Positions 9,352 to 18,357 of a stretch of DNA of 64,000 nucleotides are shown here, one piece after another. The stretch lies in contig NZ_WWGH01000002.1 in the NCBI RefSeq assembly GCF_009865135.1, positions 1,054,001 through 1,118,000 on the forward strand. Direction: 5' to 3'. Both the position numbers and the translations under genes were made by a program. The DNA comes from Streptomyces sp. SID8374 (GTDB lineage: Bacteria > Actinomycetota > Actinomycetes > Streptomycetales > Streptomycetaceae). The notes beneath the pieces were generated by a model. It did not search any database. It was not told the DNA's origin and was given only the letters and a program-made list of their open reading frames with translations. Position 1 is the first letter of the stretch. Every line of letters starts with the position of its first letter.

Positions 9352-9380
9352 TCGACTTAGGTAAGGCACACCTAAGTCGA
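9352..9380. promoter_or_regulatory. Iron box (DmdR/IdeR-type operator)
   Basis: The core TTAGGTAAGGCACACCTAA at 9357-9375 matches the actinobacterial iron-box consensus closely. It sits in a larger perfect inverted repeat with 11-bp arms (TCGACTTAGGT and ACCTAAGTCGA) and a 7-base centre. It lies 49 bp before the start codon of the small Ig-fold protein, a position for repression by the DtxR-family regulator DmdR1 when iron is plentiful. Confidence 0.9.
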
Positions 9381-9436
9381 AAGATGTTGATGTTGTCAAC
9401 GAAGGGAGACCATCAGGGTCCGGAAAACGATCAGAT

Positions 9437-11950
9437 TCAGCCGAACTCGACCGGCGGAAAGGCCTGTTCCGTCCAGATGGTCTTGCCGGCCGGGGTGTAG
9501 CGCGTCCCCCACCGCTGGACGAGCTGGGCGACGATGAACAGCCCGCGCCCGCCCTCGTCGTCCTCCGCGCTGTGGCGCAGATGCGGCGAGGTGTGGCCGG
9601 TGTCGGCGACCTCGCAGAGCAGGGTGCGGTCCCTGATCAGGCGCAGCCGCAGCGGCCCGCCGCCGTACCGGACCGCGTTGGTGACCAGCTCGCTGACGAC
9701 CAGTTCGGTGGCGAAGGACAGCTCCTCGAGACCCCAGACGCTCAGCTGACGGGTGGCCAGTTCACGCGCCCGCCCCACCGTCACCGCCTCGGCGGGCAGC
9801 TCCCACTCGGCGACCTGGCTCTCGTCCAGCTGCCGGGTCCTGGCCAGCAGGAGGGCGGTGTCGTCGGCGGTCGTGGCGTCCGGCACCAGCGTGGAGACGG
9901 CCCGGTCGCACAACTCCTCCAGCGAGGCGGCGGGGGCGCCGAGCACCCGGCCCAGCGCGGCGAGTCCCTGGTCGATGTCGTGTTCGCGGGCCTCCACCAG
10001 ACCGTCCGTGAACAGCGCCAGCAGGCTCCCCACCGGGAGTTCGATCTCCATGGACTCGAAGGGCAGACCGCCCAGCCCCAGCGGCGGCCCGGCCGGCAGA
10101 TCCGGGAACGTCACCTGCCCGTCGGGGTGCACCACGGCCGGCGGCAGATGCCCGGCCCGGGCCATGACACAGCGCCGCGAGACCGGGTCGTACACCGCGT
10201 ACAGGCAGGTCGCCCCGGTGGTCAGCTCGTCGTACGCGTCGGAGGCCACGCCGTCCCGCGCGCCCGGCCGCTCGTCCAGCGGCTGCCCCACCAGGTCGTC
10301 CAGCCGGGTCAGCAGCTCGTCCGGGGCCATGTCCAGCTGGGCGAAGGCGCGCACGCTGGTGCGGAGCCGCCCCATGGTGGCGGCCGCCTGGAGGCCGTGG
10401 CCGACCACGTCCCCGACCACCAGGCCGACCCGGGTCCCGGAGAGCGGGATCACGTCGAACCAGTCACCGCCGACCCCCGTCACATCGTCCGAGGGCAGAT
10501 AGCGGTAGGCGATCTCGACGGCCGACTGCGGCGGGACGTGGTGCGGCAGCAGTTGCCGCTGGAGGGCCAGGGAGGCGGAGCGCTCGCGGGTGAAGCGGCG
10601 GGCGTTGTCGATGCAGACCGCCGCCCGGGCCGCCAGCTCGTCCGCCAGGGCGACCTCACCGTTGTCGAAGGTGTTCGCCGGGCCGTGGGCGACCACCCGG
10701 CCGGACGTCTCGGGACGCGGACTCCGTACGAAGGTGACGAGCCCCAGCACGCTGCCGCCGACGCGCAACGGGACGACCAGGACGTTGTCGTCGAGTACGA
10801 GACCGCCGGAGGCCAGGGAACGGTCCTGCGGCGAACCGGGCGGATAGGCGACCGGGGGGTAGCGGTGGGCCGGGCTCCCCGGGGCGGCCGGATGGAGCGG
10901 CTCGCCCGGATCGGCGATCCCCGGGCCCGCGGAGTGCTCACCGACCCGCAGCAGGTCCATGGCCGCCGAACTCCCGGTCGCCGGGAGCTCCCCGCTCATC
11001 ACCGTCACCCGCGCGATGTCGACCCGTACGGCGGCGGCGAACTCCGGCACGGTCACCTCGGCGATCTCCTCGGCGGTGGTGACCACGTCCAGGACCGTGC
11101 CGATCCGGCGGCCGACCTCCACCAGCAGGGCGAGACGCTGCTGGGCGCGCTGGCGGTCGGAGATGTCGAAGGCGTCCTCGCAGACCCCGAACACATGCCC
11201 GTGGGCGTCCTGCAACCGGTAGTAGGAGCAGGACCACAGGTGCTCGGTGCCCGGGTCGCTCGGCGGGATGCCCTGGAAATGCAGGTCGAGGATGGGTTCG
11301 CCGGTGTCGATCACGTGGTGCATCACGGCGTCGAGAGTCTGCGGGTATCCCGGGGTGACGAAACGGCCCCCGGAGTACAGCTCGTCGGCCCGCATCCCCC
11401 GGTACTCGGCCAGCGGCCTGCCGATCTCCCGCTCGTAGGCGGTGTTGCTCCAGGTCAGCCGGAGGTCGGTGTCGTAGATGGCCAGGCCGACGGGCGACTG
11501 GGTGGCGAGCCCCTGGAGCAGGGCGAGCCGGGACTCCCACTGCCGCAGCTCCCCGAGCTCGGCGGCGACCAGCACCCGGCCCGGGGTCTCGGCACCGCCC
11601 TCGCCGACCCCGTCCGCCAGCGGGCACATCGTCGTCGCCACCAGCAGCTCCCGGCCGTCCTGGTGGCGCGCGAGGCGGATCTCGCTGCCCTCGGGCGGTC
11701 CGGGCCCCGGGCGCTCGGCCGGACCCGGGCGGTCCGACGCGGCCGGGAGGGGCCCCTCGGCGGGCAGCGGTGACAGGAACACGCTCAGGGGCCGCCCGAC
11801 GGCCTCGTGCGGCCCGTAACCGAGCAGCTCGGTGGCGGCGGGGCTCCAGCCGACGACCGTGTCCCGGCCGTCCAGAACCACCGTGGCCGCCCTGGCGATG
11901 TCCAGGGGGCCACGGAAGTCTGCGGCATCCGCCGCTCTGGTCGCGCTCAC
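9437..11950 (-). CDS. PAS-GAF-SpoIIE phosphatase with C-terminal HATPase domain
   Basis: The 837-residue protein probably dephosphorylates an anti-sigma-factor antagonist and may also bind an anti-sigma partner through its own kinase-like domain. Order: PAS-like segment (about 20-120), second PAS (about 150-270, with YDTDLRLTWSN), GAF (about 285-470), PP2C/SpoIIE phosphatase (about 490-700, with GGDWFDV, GDVVGHG and FTDGLVEAR), and a HATPase_c domain (about 715-830, with ELVTNAVRYG and DEGGRGLFIV). The GTG at 11950 starts just before the first PAS; an upstream GTG at 12058 is possible. No sensory membrane segment is seen, so it acts in the cytosol. It stands alone, as many such Streptomyces genes do. 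Confidence 0.85.
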   Translation of the reverse strand: MSATRAADAADFRGPLDIARAATVVLDGRDTVVGWSPAATELLGYGPHEAVGRPLSVFLSPLPAEGPLPAASDRPGPAERPGPGPPEGSEIRLARHQDGRELLVATTMCPLADGVGEGGAETPGRVLVAAELGELRQWESRLALLQGLATQSPVGLAIYDTDLRLTWSNTAYEREIGRPLAEYRGMRADELYSGGRFVTPGYPQTLDAVMHHVIDTGEPILDLHFQGIPPSDPGTEHLWSCSYYRLQDAHGHVFGVCEDAFDISDRQRAQQRLALLVEVGRRIGTVLDVVTTAEEIAEVTVPEFAAAVRVDIARVTVMSGELPATGSSAAMDLLRVGEHSAGPGIADPGEPLHPAAPGSPAHRYPPVAYPPGSPQDRSLASGGLVLDDNVLVVPLRVGGSVLGLVTFVRSPRPETSGRVVAHGPANTFDNGEVALADELAARAAVCIDNARRFTRERSASLALQRQLLPHHVPPQSAVEIAYRYLPSDDVTGVGGDWFDVIPLSGTRVGLVVGDVVGHGLQAAATMGRLRTSVRAFAQLDMAPDELLTRLDDLVGQPLDERPGARDGVASDAYDELTTGATCLYAVYDPVSRRCVMARAGHLPPAVVHPDGQVTFPDLPAGPPLGLGGLPFESMEIELPVGSLLALFTDGLVEAREHDIDQGLAALGRVLGAPAASLEELCDRAVSTLVPDATTADDTALLLARTRQLDESQVAEWELPAEAVTVGRARELATRQLSVWGLEELSFATELVVSELVTNAVRYGGGPLRLRLIRDRTLLCEVADTGHTSPHLRHSAEDDEGGRGLFIVAQLVQRWGTRYTPAGKTIWTEQAFPPVEFG

Positions 11951-12078
11951 CGCGCCACACCGGCCTGGTCCATGGTCTTCAGAATCCGCCCTGGCCCCGG
12001 CGGGCACAACTGCGGTACGCCCGCGCCACGGCCGATCGGGGCGGATTCCGGCCGTCACCGGTGCGGTCGGCGGTGCGG

Positions 12079-12708
12079 TCAGCGCACGCCGTCGGGCCGG
12101 AACTGGACGCTGATCCTCGGCCCCAGGGCCCGTGCCGTCTTGGGGACCGCGTGCTCCCAGGTCCGCTGGCAGCTGCCGCCCATGACGATCAGGTCGCCGT
12201 GCCCGAGCGACCGGCGTACGGGCACGGGACCCGGCCGGCGGGGCCGCAGCGCCAGGTGGCGCGGTGCCCCGAGGGAGAGGATCGCGACCATGGTGTCCTC
12301 GGTGGAGCCTCGGCCGATCGTGTCACCGTGCCAGGCGACCCCGTCCCGGCCGTCCCGGTAGTAGCAGAGCCCGGCCGTGGTGAACGGCTCGCCGAGCTCG
12401 CTCCCGTAGTGCGCGCTCAGCGCCGTACGGGCGGCGTCGAGAGCGGGGTGCGGCAGGGGATCGCTCCCGCCGAAGAAGGCCAGCAGCCGTGGGACCGCCA
12501 CCACCCGCTCGTACATGACCCGCTGCTCCGCCCGCCAGGCCACACCACCGGCCAGCGCCTCGAACAGGGCGTCGGCCCCCTGGAGCCATTGCGGGAGTAC
12601 GTCGATCCAGGCGCCGTGGCCGAGATGCTCACGGCGCAGCCCGTCCAGGGGGCGGACGGTGATGTCGTTCCCCTGGTCGAAGAGGGAGGTCTGGAGGTGT
12701 ACGGACAT
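12079..12708 (-). CDS. alkB: AlkB-like 2-oxoglutarate/Fe(II) dioxygenase (DNA/RNA dealkylation)
   Basis: The 209-residue protein matches the AlkB family in length and motifs. The iron-binding HxD is in WHGD near residue 127. The distal His is likely in WEHAVPK, and the 2-oxoglutarate-binding arginines in RISVQFR close the fold. YYRDGRDGVAWHGD is the typical core. It would remove alkyl lesions such as 1-methyladenine by oxidation. The ribosome site before the ATG at 12708 is weak. An inverted repeat lies directly upstream at 12723-12748. Confidence 0.9.
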   Translation of the reverse strand: MSVHLQTSLFDQGNDITVRPLDGLRREHLGHGAWIDVLPQWLQGADALFEALAGGVAWRAEQRVMYERVVAVPRLLAFFGGSDPLPHPALDAARTALSAHYGSELGEPFTTAGLCYYRDGRDGVAWHGDTIGRGSTEDTMVAILSLGAPRHLALRPRRPGPVPVRRSLGHGDLIVMGGSCQRTWEHAVPKTARALGPRISVQFRPDGVR

Positions 12709-12722
12709 GGAACGAGCGTAAC

Positions 12723-12748
12723 GCTATTCGTACGGGTGTGCGAATAGC
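12723..12748. promoter_or_regulatory. Inverted repeat upstream of alkB
   Basis: Perfect 8-bp arms GCTATTCG (12723-12730) and CGAATAGC (12741-12748) flank a 10-base centre, starting 15 bp before the alkB start codon. It could be an operator or form a hairpin in the alkB leader. It is only 40 bp from the 3' end of the choline dehydrogenase gene, so a terminator role is also possible. Confidence 0.45.
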
Positions 12749-12788
12749 TGGCCGGTCGGCTCAGCTCTCGTCGATCAGGCCTTCTTGC

Positions 12789-14366
12789 TCAGCTCTCCTT
12801 GATGAGGTCGGCGCACTTCTCGCCGATCATCATGGTCGTGATGCACGGATTGGCCGTGGTCAGCACCGGCATCACCGACGCGTCGGCCACTCGCAGCCCG
12901 GTGACCCCCTTGACCCGCAGCTGCGGGTCGAGGGGCGAGTCCGGGTCGTCCACCGCACCCATCCGTACCGTCCCCGCCGGGTGGTAGACGGTGTTGTGGG
13001 TCTCGCGGATGTAGTCGAACAGCTCCGCGTCCGTGGTCGCGCCCGCCCCCGGCGCCAGCTCGGTGCCCGCCCAGGCGGCCATCGGCGGCTTCGCCACGAT
13101 CTCCCGGGCGAGGCGGAGCCCGTACGTCATCACCCGTACGTCGTGCTCGTCGGTGAAGTAGCGCGGATCGACCCGGGGCTTGTCCCGGAAGTCCCGGGTG
13201 CGGAGGCGGACCGTGCCCCGGGAGCGGGCGCGGGTGACGTTAGGGGTGAGGCAGAACGCGTTCTCCGAGGTGGGGTAGCCGCGCCGGTAGGTGTTCAGGT
13301 CGAACGGGACCGAGCCGTAGTGGAACATCAGGTCCGGCCGGTCCAGGCCCGGCTCCGTGTCGGCGAAGATCCCGATCTCCCACCACTGGGTGGAGGCGGT
13401 GACCATGGGCTGCTTCGCCTCCCACATGATCACGCCCTCCGGGTGGTCCTGGAGGTGCGAGCCGACACCGGGGGAGTCGACCCGGACATCGATCCCGGTC
13501 TCCCGCAGGTGCGCGGCCGGGCCGATCCCGGAGAGCATCAGCAGCTTGGGGGAGTCGATCGCCCCGCAGGCGACGACCACTTCGCGCCGGGCGTGCACCC
13601 TGCCGCTGTGGACGGTGTCGGGCTCCAGGTACTCCACGCCGGTGCACCGCTTGCCGTTCTCGCCGCTCTCACCGTCGAACAGCAGCCGTTTCGCCTGGAG
13701 CCCGGTCCGTACCTCCAGGTTGGGCCGCTTGCCGAGGATGGGATGCAGGTACGAGACCGAGGCCGAGGAGCGGGTGCCGTCCTCGCGGGCGTTGATCTGG
13801 AACCAGTGCGCGCCCCGGAGGACGGTGGTGCCCGTGTTGAACGGGGTGGTGGGGATGCCGGTCTCCGCGCACGCCTCCAGCAGCGCCGTACCGCACGGGT
13901 CGTCCGGCGGGACCGTACGGAGGGTGACCGGGCCCGAGCGGCCGTGGTGGTCGCCGGGTGCGTCGTTCGTCTCCAGCCGCTTGTAGAGCGGGAAGCAGTC
14001 CGCCGCGCTCCACCCGGTGCAGCCCAGCGCGCCCCACTCGTCGAGGTCCTCGGCCGGGGCCCAGAAGGCGATGCACGAGTTGTGCGAGGAGCAGCCGCCG
14101 AGCACCTTGGCGCGGGCGTGGCGCATGAAGCTGTTGCCGTACTCCTGCGGCTCCACCGGATAGTCCCAGTCGTAGCCGGACTCCAGCAGCGCCATCCACC
14201 GGTCCAGCCGCAGGATGCTCTCGTCCCCGACGTCCGAGGGGCCCGCCTCCAGGACGCAGACGGTGACGGAGGGGTCCTCGGTGAGCCGGGCGGCGACGAC
14301 GGCACCGGCCGTACCGCCGCCGACCACGACGTAGTCGTACACGGGCACAGGGCTCTCTACGGGCAT
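12789..14366 (-). CDS. betA: GMC-family choline dehydrogenase
   Basis: The 525-residue flavoprotein probably oxidises choline to betaine aldehyde. The N-terminal FAD motif VVVGGGTAGAVVAARL is followed by the GMC signature region (KVLGGCSSHN). The C-terminal part has YHPAGTVRMG, then VADASVMP and ANPCITTMMIGEK, which carry the catalytic His and Asn. The ATG at 14366 has GGAG upstream. It is the last gene of an operon with an aldehyde dehydrogenase and an APC permease, a set that fits choline uptake and conversion to glycine betaine for osmoprotection. Other GMC alcohol substrates cannot be excluded. Confidence 0.85.
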   Translation of the reverse strand: MPVESPVPVYDYVVVGGGTAGAVVAARLTEDPSVTVCVLEAGPSDVGDESILRLDRWMALLESGYDWDYPVEPQEYGNSFMRHARAKVLGGCSSHNSCIAFWAPAEDLDEWGALGCTGWSAADCFPLYKRLETNDAPGDHHGRSGPVTLRTVPPDDPCGTALLEACAETGIPTTPFNTGTTVLRGAHWFQINAREDGTRSSASVSYLHPILGKRPNLEVRTGLQAKRLLFDGESGENGKRCTGVEYLEPDTVHSGRVHARREVVVACGAIDSPKLLMLSGIGPAAHLRETGIDVRVDSPGVGSHLQDHPEGVIMWEAKQPMVTASTQWWEIGIFADTEPGLDRPDLMFHYGSVPFDLNTYRRGYPTSENAFCLTPNVTRARSRGTVRLRTRDFRDKPRVDPRYFTDEHDVRVMTYGLRLAREIVAKPPMAAWAGTELAPGAGATTDAELFDYIRETHNTVYHPAGTVRMGAVDDPDSPLDPQLRVKGVTGLRVADASVMPVLTTANPCITTMMIGEKCADLIKES

Positions 14367-14380
14367 CGCGTCTCCAGGGC

Positions 14381-15955
14381 TCAAGGATTCTGCGGCGGAA
14401 CGGTGGGGTCCTCGGGCAGGAAGCGGTGCTCGGCGAGCACGCCCGTACGGTGCCGCTGGACGAACCAGTAGTAGGCGAAGCCGCCCAGCGCGACGACGCC
14501 GATGAACAGGAACGCGCCCCACCGCAGGTACCAGTGCTGCGGGCCCGTCGCGTTGTAGACCTCGGCGCGCGGCCAGGCCAGGTTGAGGGACATCGCCGTG
14601 CCCCACAGCACCGCCAGCACGTTGACCGGCAGCCCCCACCGGCCCAGCGAGAACGCGCCCTCGCGCGGCTGCCAGGTGCCGCGCAGCCGCTGGAGCAGCA
14701 TGGGCACGGTGACCAGCAGATAGGCCACGTAGATCATGATGATCGCGATGCTGGTGATCACCGAGAAGATCTGCGGCTGGTTGATGTTGACCACCAGGAT
14801 CACCACGCCGACCACCCCGATCAGCACGGCGGGCACCACCGGCGTCTGGAAGCGGGGGCTGACCCTGGCCAGCTTCGATCCGGCGGGGAGGTTGTTGTCC
14901 CGGGCCATGGCGAACATCAGCCGGATACCGGCCGCCTGCACGGCCAGCACGCAGACGGTGATCGCGACGACCACCGACCAGAGGAAGACCTCCCCGATGG
15001 TCTCGCCGAGCGTCGCCAGCACCACGTACTGGAGCCCGCCCGTGGACAGCTCCTCGGCCTGGAGGTCCGGCACCGAGAGCAGCGCGAAGAGCAGGATGAA
15101 CGCGCCGATCAGGAACGACGCGATGAGCGCCCGCAGGATGGCGCGGGGCGCGTTGCGGCCCGGGTTGTGCGACTCCTCTCCGAGGGAGGAGGCGGTGTCG
15201 AAGCCGTACATCACATAGGCGGAGGCGAGCGAGGCGGTGAGGAACGCCCCGAAGTAGCCGAGCGACTGGCCGGTGCCGAGGCCGTACGTCTCCGTCAGCG
15301 CGGTGCTGGGGCCGCGGGTGATGTGCGCGCCCAGGAAGATGATCAGGGCGACGGCGGCGACCAGTTCGATGAAGACGCCAGCGGAGTTGATGCGGGCCAT
15401 CAGCTTGATGCCGAACGCGTTCACCAGCGTGGAGAAGAGGATGAGCACCGTGCCCAGGAGGACGGCGTTGGCCGCCTGGTCGTTCTGGCCGCTGCCGTCG
15501 CCGATGAACTGGAACCAGCCGTCGATCTGCGGCAGCGTGATCTGGTACGCCAGCGCCACCGCCGAGAGCGTGACCATGGTGGCCGTCATCATCATCCAGC
15601 CGCCGAGCCACCCCACATGCGGGCCGCCCATCTTCTTGGCCCAGTTGTAGACCGAACCGGCCACCGGATAGCGGGCCGCCAGCTCGCAGAAGCACAGGGC
15701 CACCATCAGCTGCCCGCAGAAGACCATCGGCCAGGACCACCAGTAGGCGGGACCGCCGAAGCTGACGCCGAAGTAGAAGAGCTGGAAGGTGCCGGTGAGG
15801 ATCGAGATGTAGCTGATCCCGGCGGCGAAGGTGTGGAAGTTGCCGAGGGTGCGCTTGAGTTCGGGCCGGTAGCCCATCTCCCCGAGCGCGTCGTCGTCGT
15901 GCTGCGTCTGGGTTCTCGGCGCTCCGCCCGGCTCCGTACTGCCGTCCGCGCTCAC
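14381..15955 (-). CDS. APC-superfamily amino acid/choline-type permease
   Basis: The 524-residue membrane protein has about 12 hydrophobic helices from residue 40 to 500 and a charged N-terminal tail. GISYISILTGTFQLFYFG in the first helices and the conserved ELAARYPVAGSVYNWAKK segment place it in the APC superfamily, near the GABA/choline permeases. The GTG at 15955 overlaps the stop codon of the upstream aldehyde dehydrogenase (GTGA), showing translational coupling. Its place between betB and betA makes choline, ethanolamine or a related amine the likely substrate. Confidence 0.85.
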   Translation of the reverse strand: MSADGSTEPGGAPRTQTQHDDDALGEMGYRPELKRTLGNFHTFAAGISYISILTGTFQLFYFGVSFGGPAYWWSWPMVFCGQLMVALCFCELAARYPVAGSVYNWAKKMGGPHVGWLGGWMMMTATMVTLSAVALAYQITLPQIDGWFQFIGDGSGQNDQAANAVLLGTVLILFSTLVNAFGIKLMARINSAGVFIELVAAVALIIFLGAHITRGPSTALTETYGLGTGQSLGYFGAFLTASLASAYVMYGFDTASSLGEESHNPGRNAPRAILRALIASFLIGAFILLFALLSVPDLQAEELSTGGLQYVVLATLGETIGEVFLWSVVVAITVCVLAVQAAGIRLMFAMARDNNLPAGSKLARVSPRFQTPVVPAVLIGVVGVVILVVNINQPQIFSVITSIAIIMIYVAYLLVTVPMLLQRLRGTWQPREGAFSLGRWGLPVNVLAVLWGTAMSLNLAWPRAEVYNATGPQHWYLRWGAFLFIGVVALGGFAYYWFVQRHRTGVLAEHRFLPEDPTVPPQNP

Positions 15956-17421
15956 TCGAACCACCGCTGCGGGGTCGCGGCCGCATTGCGCCAGATGTGC
16001 TTGGCCTCCTGGTACTCGGCGAGCCCCGCCGGACCCAGCTCACGGCCGAACCCGGACTGCTTCATGCCGCCCCACTCCGCCTGCGGTACGTAGGGGTGGA
16101 AGTCGTTGATCCATACGGTGCCGGCGCGCAGCCGCGAGGCCACCCGGTGGGCGCGCCCGCCGTCCTGCGTCCAGACCGCGCCCGCCAGCCCGTACACGGT
16201 GTCGTTGGCGAGCCGCACCGCCTCGTCCTCGTCCCGGAACCGCTCCACCGTGAGCACCGGCCCGAACGACTCGTCCCGCACCACCGACATGGACGAGCGG
16301 CACTCGTCCAGCACGGTCGGCGGGTAGTAGAAGCCGTCCGCCAGCGCGGGATCGTCGGGCCGCGCGCCCCCGCAGCGCAGTACGGCGCCTTCGGCGATGC
16401 CCTCGGCCACGTACGCCTCGACCTTGTCGCGATGGGCGGCGGAGATCAGCGGGCCGCTGCGGGCGTCCTCGTCGAAGGGGCCGCCGAGCCTGATCCGGCG
16501 CGCCCGCGCCACCAGCTCGTCCACGAACCGGTCGTGCAGTTCGTCCTGGACGAGGAGCCGCGCCCCCGCCGAGCAGACCTGCCCCGAGTGGAGGAAGACC
16601 GCCATCAGCCCGTAGTCGACGGCGGTCTCGAAGTCGGCGTCGGCGAAGACGATGTTCGGGTTCTTGCCGCCCAGCTCCAGGGCGACCTTCTTCACGGTCG
16701 GCGCGGCGGCCGCCATGATGGCGCGCCCGGTGGCGAGCCCGCCGGTGAACGAGACCATGTCCACCCGGGGGTCCTCGGTGAGCGGCGCGCCCACGGCGGC
16801 CCCCGCCCCGAGCACCAGATTGGCGACCCCCTCCGGCAGCTCGGCCTCGACGAGCAGCCCCATGAGCAGGACGGCGGTGTGCGGGGTCAGCTCACTGGGC
16901 TTGAGGACGAAGGTGTTGCCTGCGGCGAGCGCAGGCGCGACCTTCCAGGCGGTCTGGAGGAGCGGATAGTTCCACGGGGTGATGAGCGCGCAGACCCCGA
17001 CGGGTTCGTACACGATCCGGCTGTCGACGTCCGCGACCCCGGTGTCGACGACCCGGCCCCCGTCCCCGGTGGCGACGAGATTGCCGAAGTACCGGAAGCA
17101 GTTGGCGATGTCGTCCATGTCGTAGGCGCTCTCGACGAGCCGCTTGCCGGTGTCCAGCGACTCGGCCCGCGCGAAGATGCCTTTGTCACGCTCCAGCAGC
17201 TCCGCGACCCGCAGCAGCAGCCGCCCGCGCTCGGCGGCCGGCGTCCGGGGCCAGGGCCCGTCGTCGAAGGCGGCCCGGGCGGCGGCGACGGCCGCCTCGG
17301 CGTCCTTGCGCCCGCCCTCGTCGACGGTGGCCACCAGCGTGCCGTCGGCCGGGCAGCGGATCTCCCGCGTGCCCGCCTCGGCGGCGGCGGTCCACCGGCC
17401 GCCGATGAACAGCTCCGGCAT
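15952..17421 (-). CDS. betB: Betaine-aldehyde dehydrogenase family protein
   Basis: The 489-residue NAD(P)-dependent aldehyde dehydrogenase has the catalytic glutamate in VALELGGKNP and the cysteine in GQVCSAGAR. The cofactor loop TPWNYPLLQ and the C-terminal EWGGMKQSGFGRE, YQEAKHIW are typical of BetB. It would oxidise betaine aldehyde to glycine betaine. The ATG at 17421 follows a strong GGAGGAG. First gene of the operon with the permease and GMC dehydrogenase. No BetI-type repressor gene lies nearby. Confidence 0.88.
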   Translation of the reverse strand: MPELFIGGRWTAAAEAGTREIRCPADGTLVATVDEGGRKDAEAAVAAARAAFDDGPWPRTPAAERGRLLLRVAELLERDKGIFARAESLDTGKRLVESAYDMDDIANCFRYFGNLVATGDGGRVVDTGVADVDSRIVYEPVGVCALITPWNYPLLQTAWKVAPALAAGNTFVLKPSELTPHTAVLLMGLLVEAELPEGVANLVLGAGAAVGAPLTEDPRVDMVSFTGGLATGRAIMAAAAPTVKKVALELGGKNPNIVFADADFETAVDYGLMAVFLHSGQVCSAGARLLVQDELHDRFVDELVARARRIRLGGPFDEDARSGPLISAAHRDKVEAYVAEGIAEGAVLRCGGARPDDPALADGFYYPPTVLDECRSSMSVVRDESFGPVLTVERFRDEDEAVRLANDTVYGLAGAVWTQDGGRAHRVASRLRAGTVWINDFHPYVPQAEWGGMKQSGFGRELGPAGLAEYQEAKHIWRNAAATPQRWFE

Positions 17422-17469
17422 GGGCTCCTCCTGTACGGGGTTCCTGTGCGGGGTGGGCGGGCGGCCTCC

Positions 17470-17481
17470 GGCACCGGTGCC
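17470..17481. promoter_or_regulatory. 12-bp palindrome upstream of betB
   Basis: GGCACCGGTGCC is a perfect palindrome 48 bp before the betB start codon and could be an operator. GC-rich palindromes arise easily at this base composition, so support is weak. Confidence 0.3.
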
Positions 17482-17616
17482 CCGGCACCCTCTGTGGTCA
17501 CTCCAGGACCGAGGGTAAGGGTGGCCGTGCGCACGTGCACCGCAAGCGCGGCCGTGGCGATACCGCGGCCTCCCACTCCGCGGTTCGTCCCGGCCGCCCG
17601 AGGCCCACCTGCCGGC

Positions 17617-17930
17617 TTCCGCCGCGCAGGCAAGGTCCCGCGCGGGACGCTGCCCGGTGGTCAGGAACGCGGTCACCGCGCCCTTCGCGCACGCATTGTC
17701 GTCGAAGGGATGGACGCCGTGGCCGCCCTGGCCGTCCGTCACCGGCGTGGCCCGCTGCCCGAACGCCCGCCGCAGCTCCCGGGCGCCGGCCGGCGGAGTC
17801 CCCAGGGCGCGCTCGTTTGCACCATGAGCACGTTCGACGGGCCCCGGCCACCGATCCGCACCGGCGGCTCCACCTGTCCGCCCGGCCAGAACGCGCACGG
17901 CCCGATCCCAGCCGTGGAGGCGCCGAGCAT
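17617..17930 (-). pseudogene. Remnant of a secreted alpha/beta-hydrolase peptidase (Tap/SlpD type)
   Basis: Two frames on the minus strand together encode the C-terminal 100 residues of a Streptomyces tripeptidyl-aminopeptidase-like hydrolase. From about 17900 to 17820 one frame reads CAFWPGG, EPPVRI and GPSNVLMVQ. From about 17817 to 17617 the next frame reads AGARELRRAFGQR, GGHGVHPFDDNAC and TAFLTTGQRPARDLACAAE. The catalytic His of GGHG is still present. The catalytic-serine region is absent, a frameshift lies near 17820, and the usual stop is lost, so the frame runs on into betB. It is a decayed 3' fragment, not a working gene. Confidence 0.75.
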
Positions 17931-18125
17931 CGGATACCTGAGCCGGTCGACCGCGACGTTGCGCTGAACATGTCTATGGACCCCGCTCCGGGACGGTCAC
18001 CGGACGGGGGCCGAACGAGGTGCGCGGGCTTTCCCCCGCTCATCCGCCGGCGGCGAACCGGCCGCGCGTTCGCTGCCGAAGACCGGCGGCGCGACCGGTT
18101 CTTGCCCGGGACGAACCCATGGTCC

Positions 18126-18263
18126 TCACAGGGACTGGAGTTCTCCCGGGCCGGCGTTCCCCTCCGTTTCGGCCTTGAGAGCACAGTCGACGCAGACCGC
18201 GCTGCCGACCAGCACCATCAGCACCGCCAGCCCACCGAAAGCGAATACCATGCAGAATTCCAT
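18126..18263 (-). CDS. 45-residue single-span membrane protein
   Basis: A small gene with a strong GGAGGAG eight bases before the ATG at 18263. The product has a hydrophobic segment at residues 6-28 (VFAFGGLAVLMVLVG follows MEFCM) with cysteines at 4, 24 and 27, then a short acidic tail. It lies 94 bp after the class F sortase gene on the same strand and may belong to that operon. I do not recognise a family. Coding is supported by the ribosome site and the coherent membrane-helix translation. Confidence 0.6.
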   Translation of the reverse strand: MEFCMVFAFGGLAVLMVLVGSAVCVDCALKAETEGNAGPGELQSL

Positions 18264-18357
18264 ATCAGCACTCCTCCGGAGTCAGGGACTTTTCGTTGGA
18301 CCGATGCCGGGCTCGCGGGCCCACACCCGCAAGAACCGGTGGCGGCTGCGAGTCGCG

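Noticed and set aside
17498..18184. Minus-strand 228-codon frame upstream of betB
   Set aside because: Arg/Pro-rich without a motif; it crosses the peptidase remnant in a different frame and overlaps the better-supported 45-residue gene.
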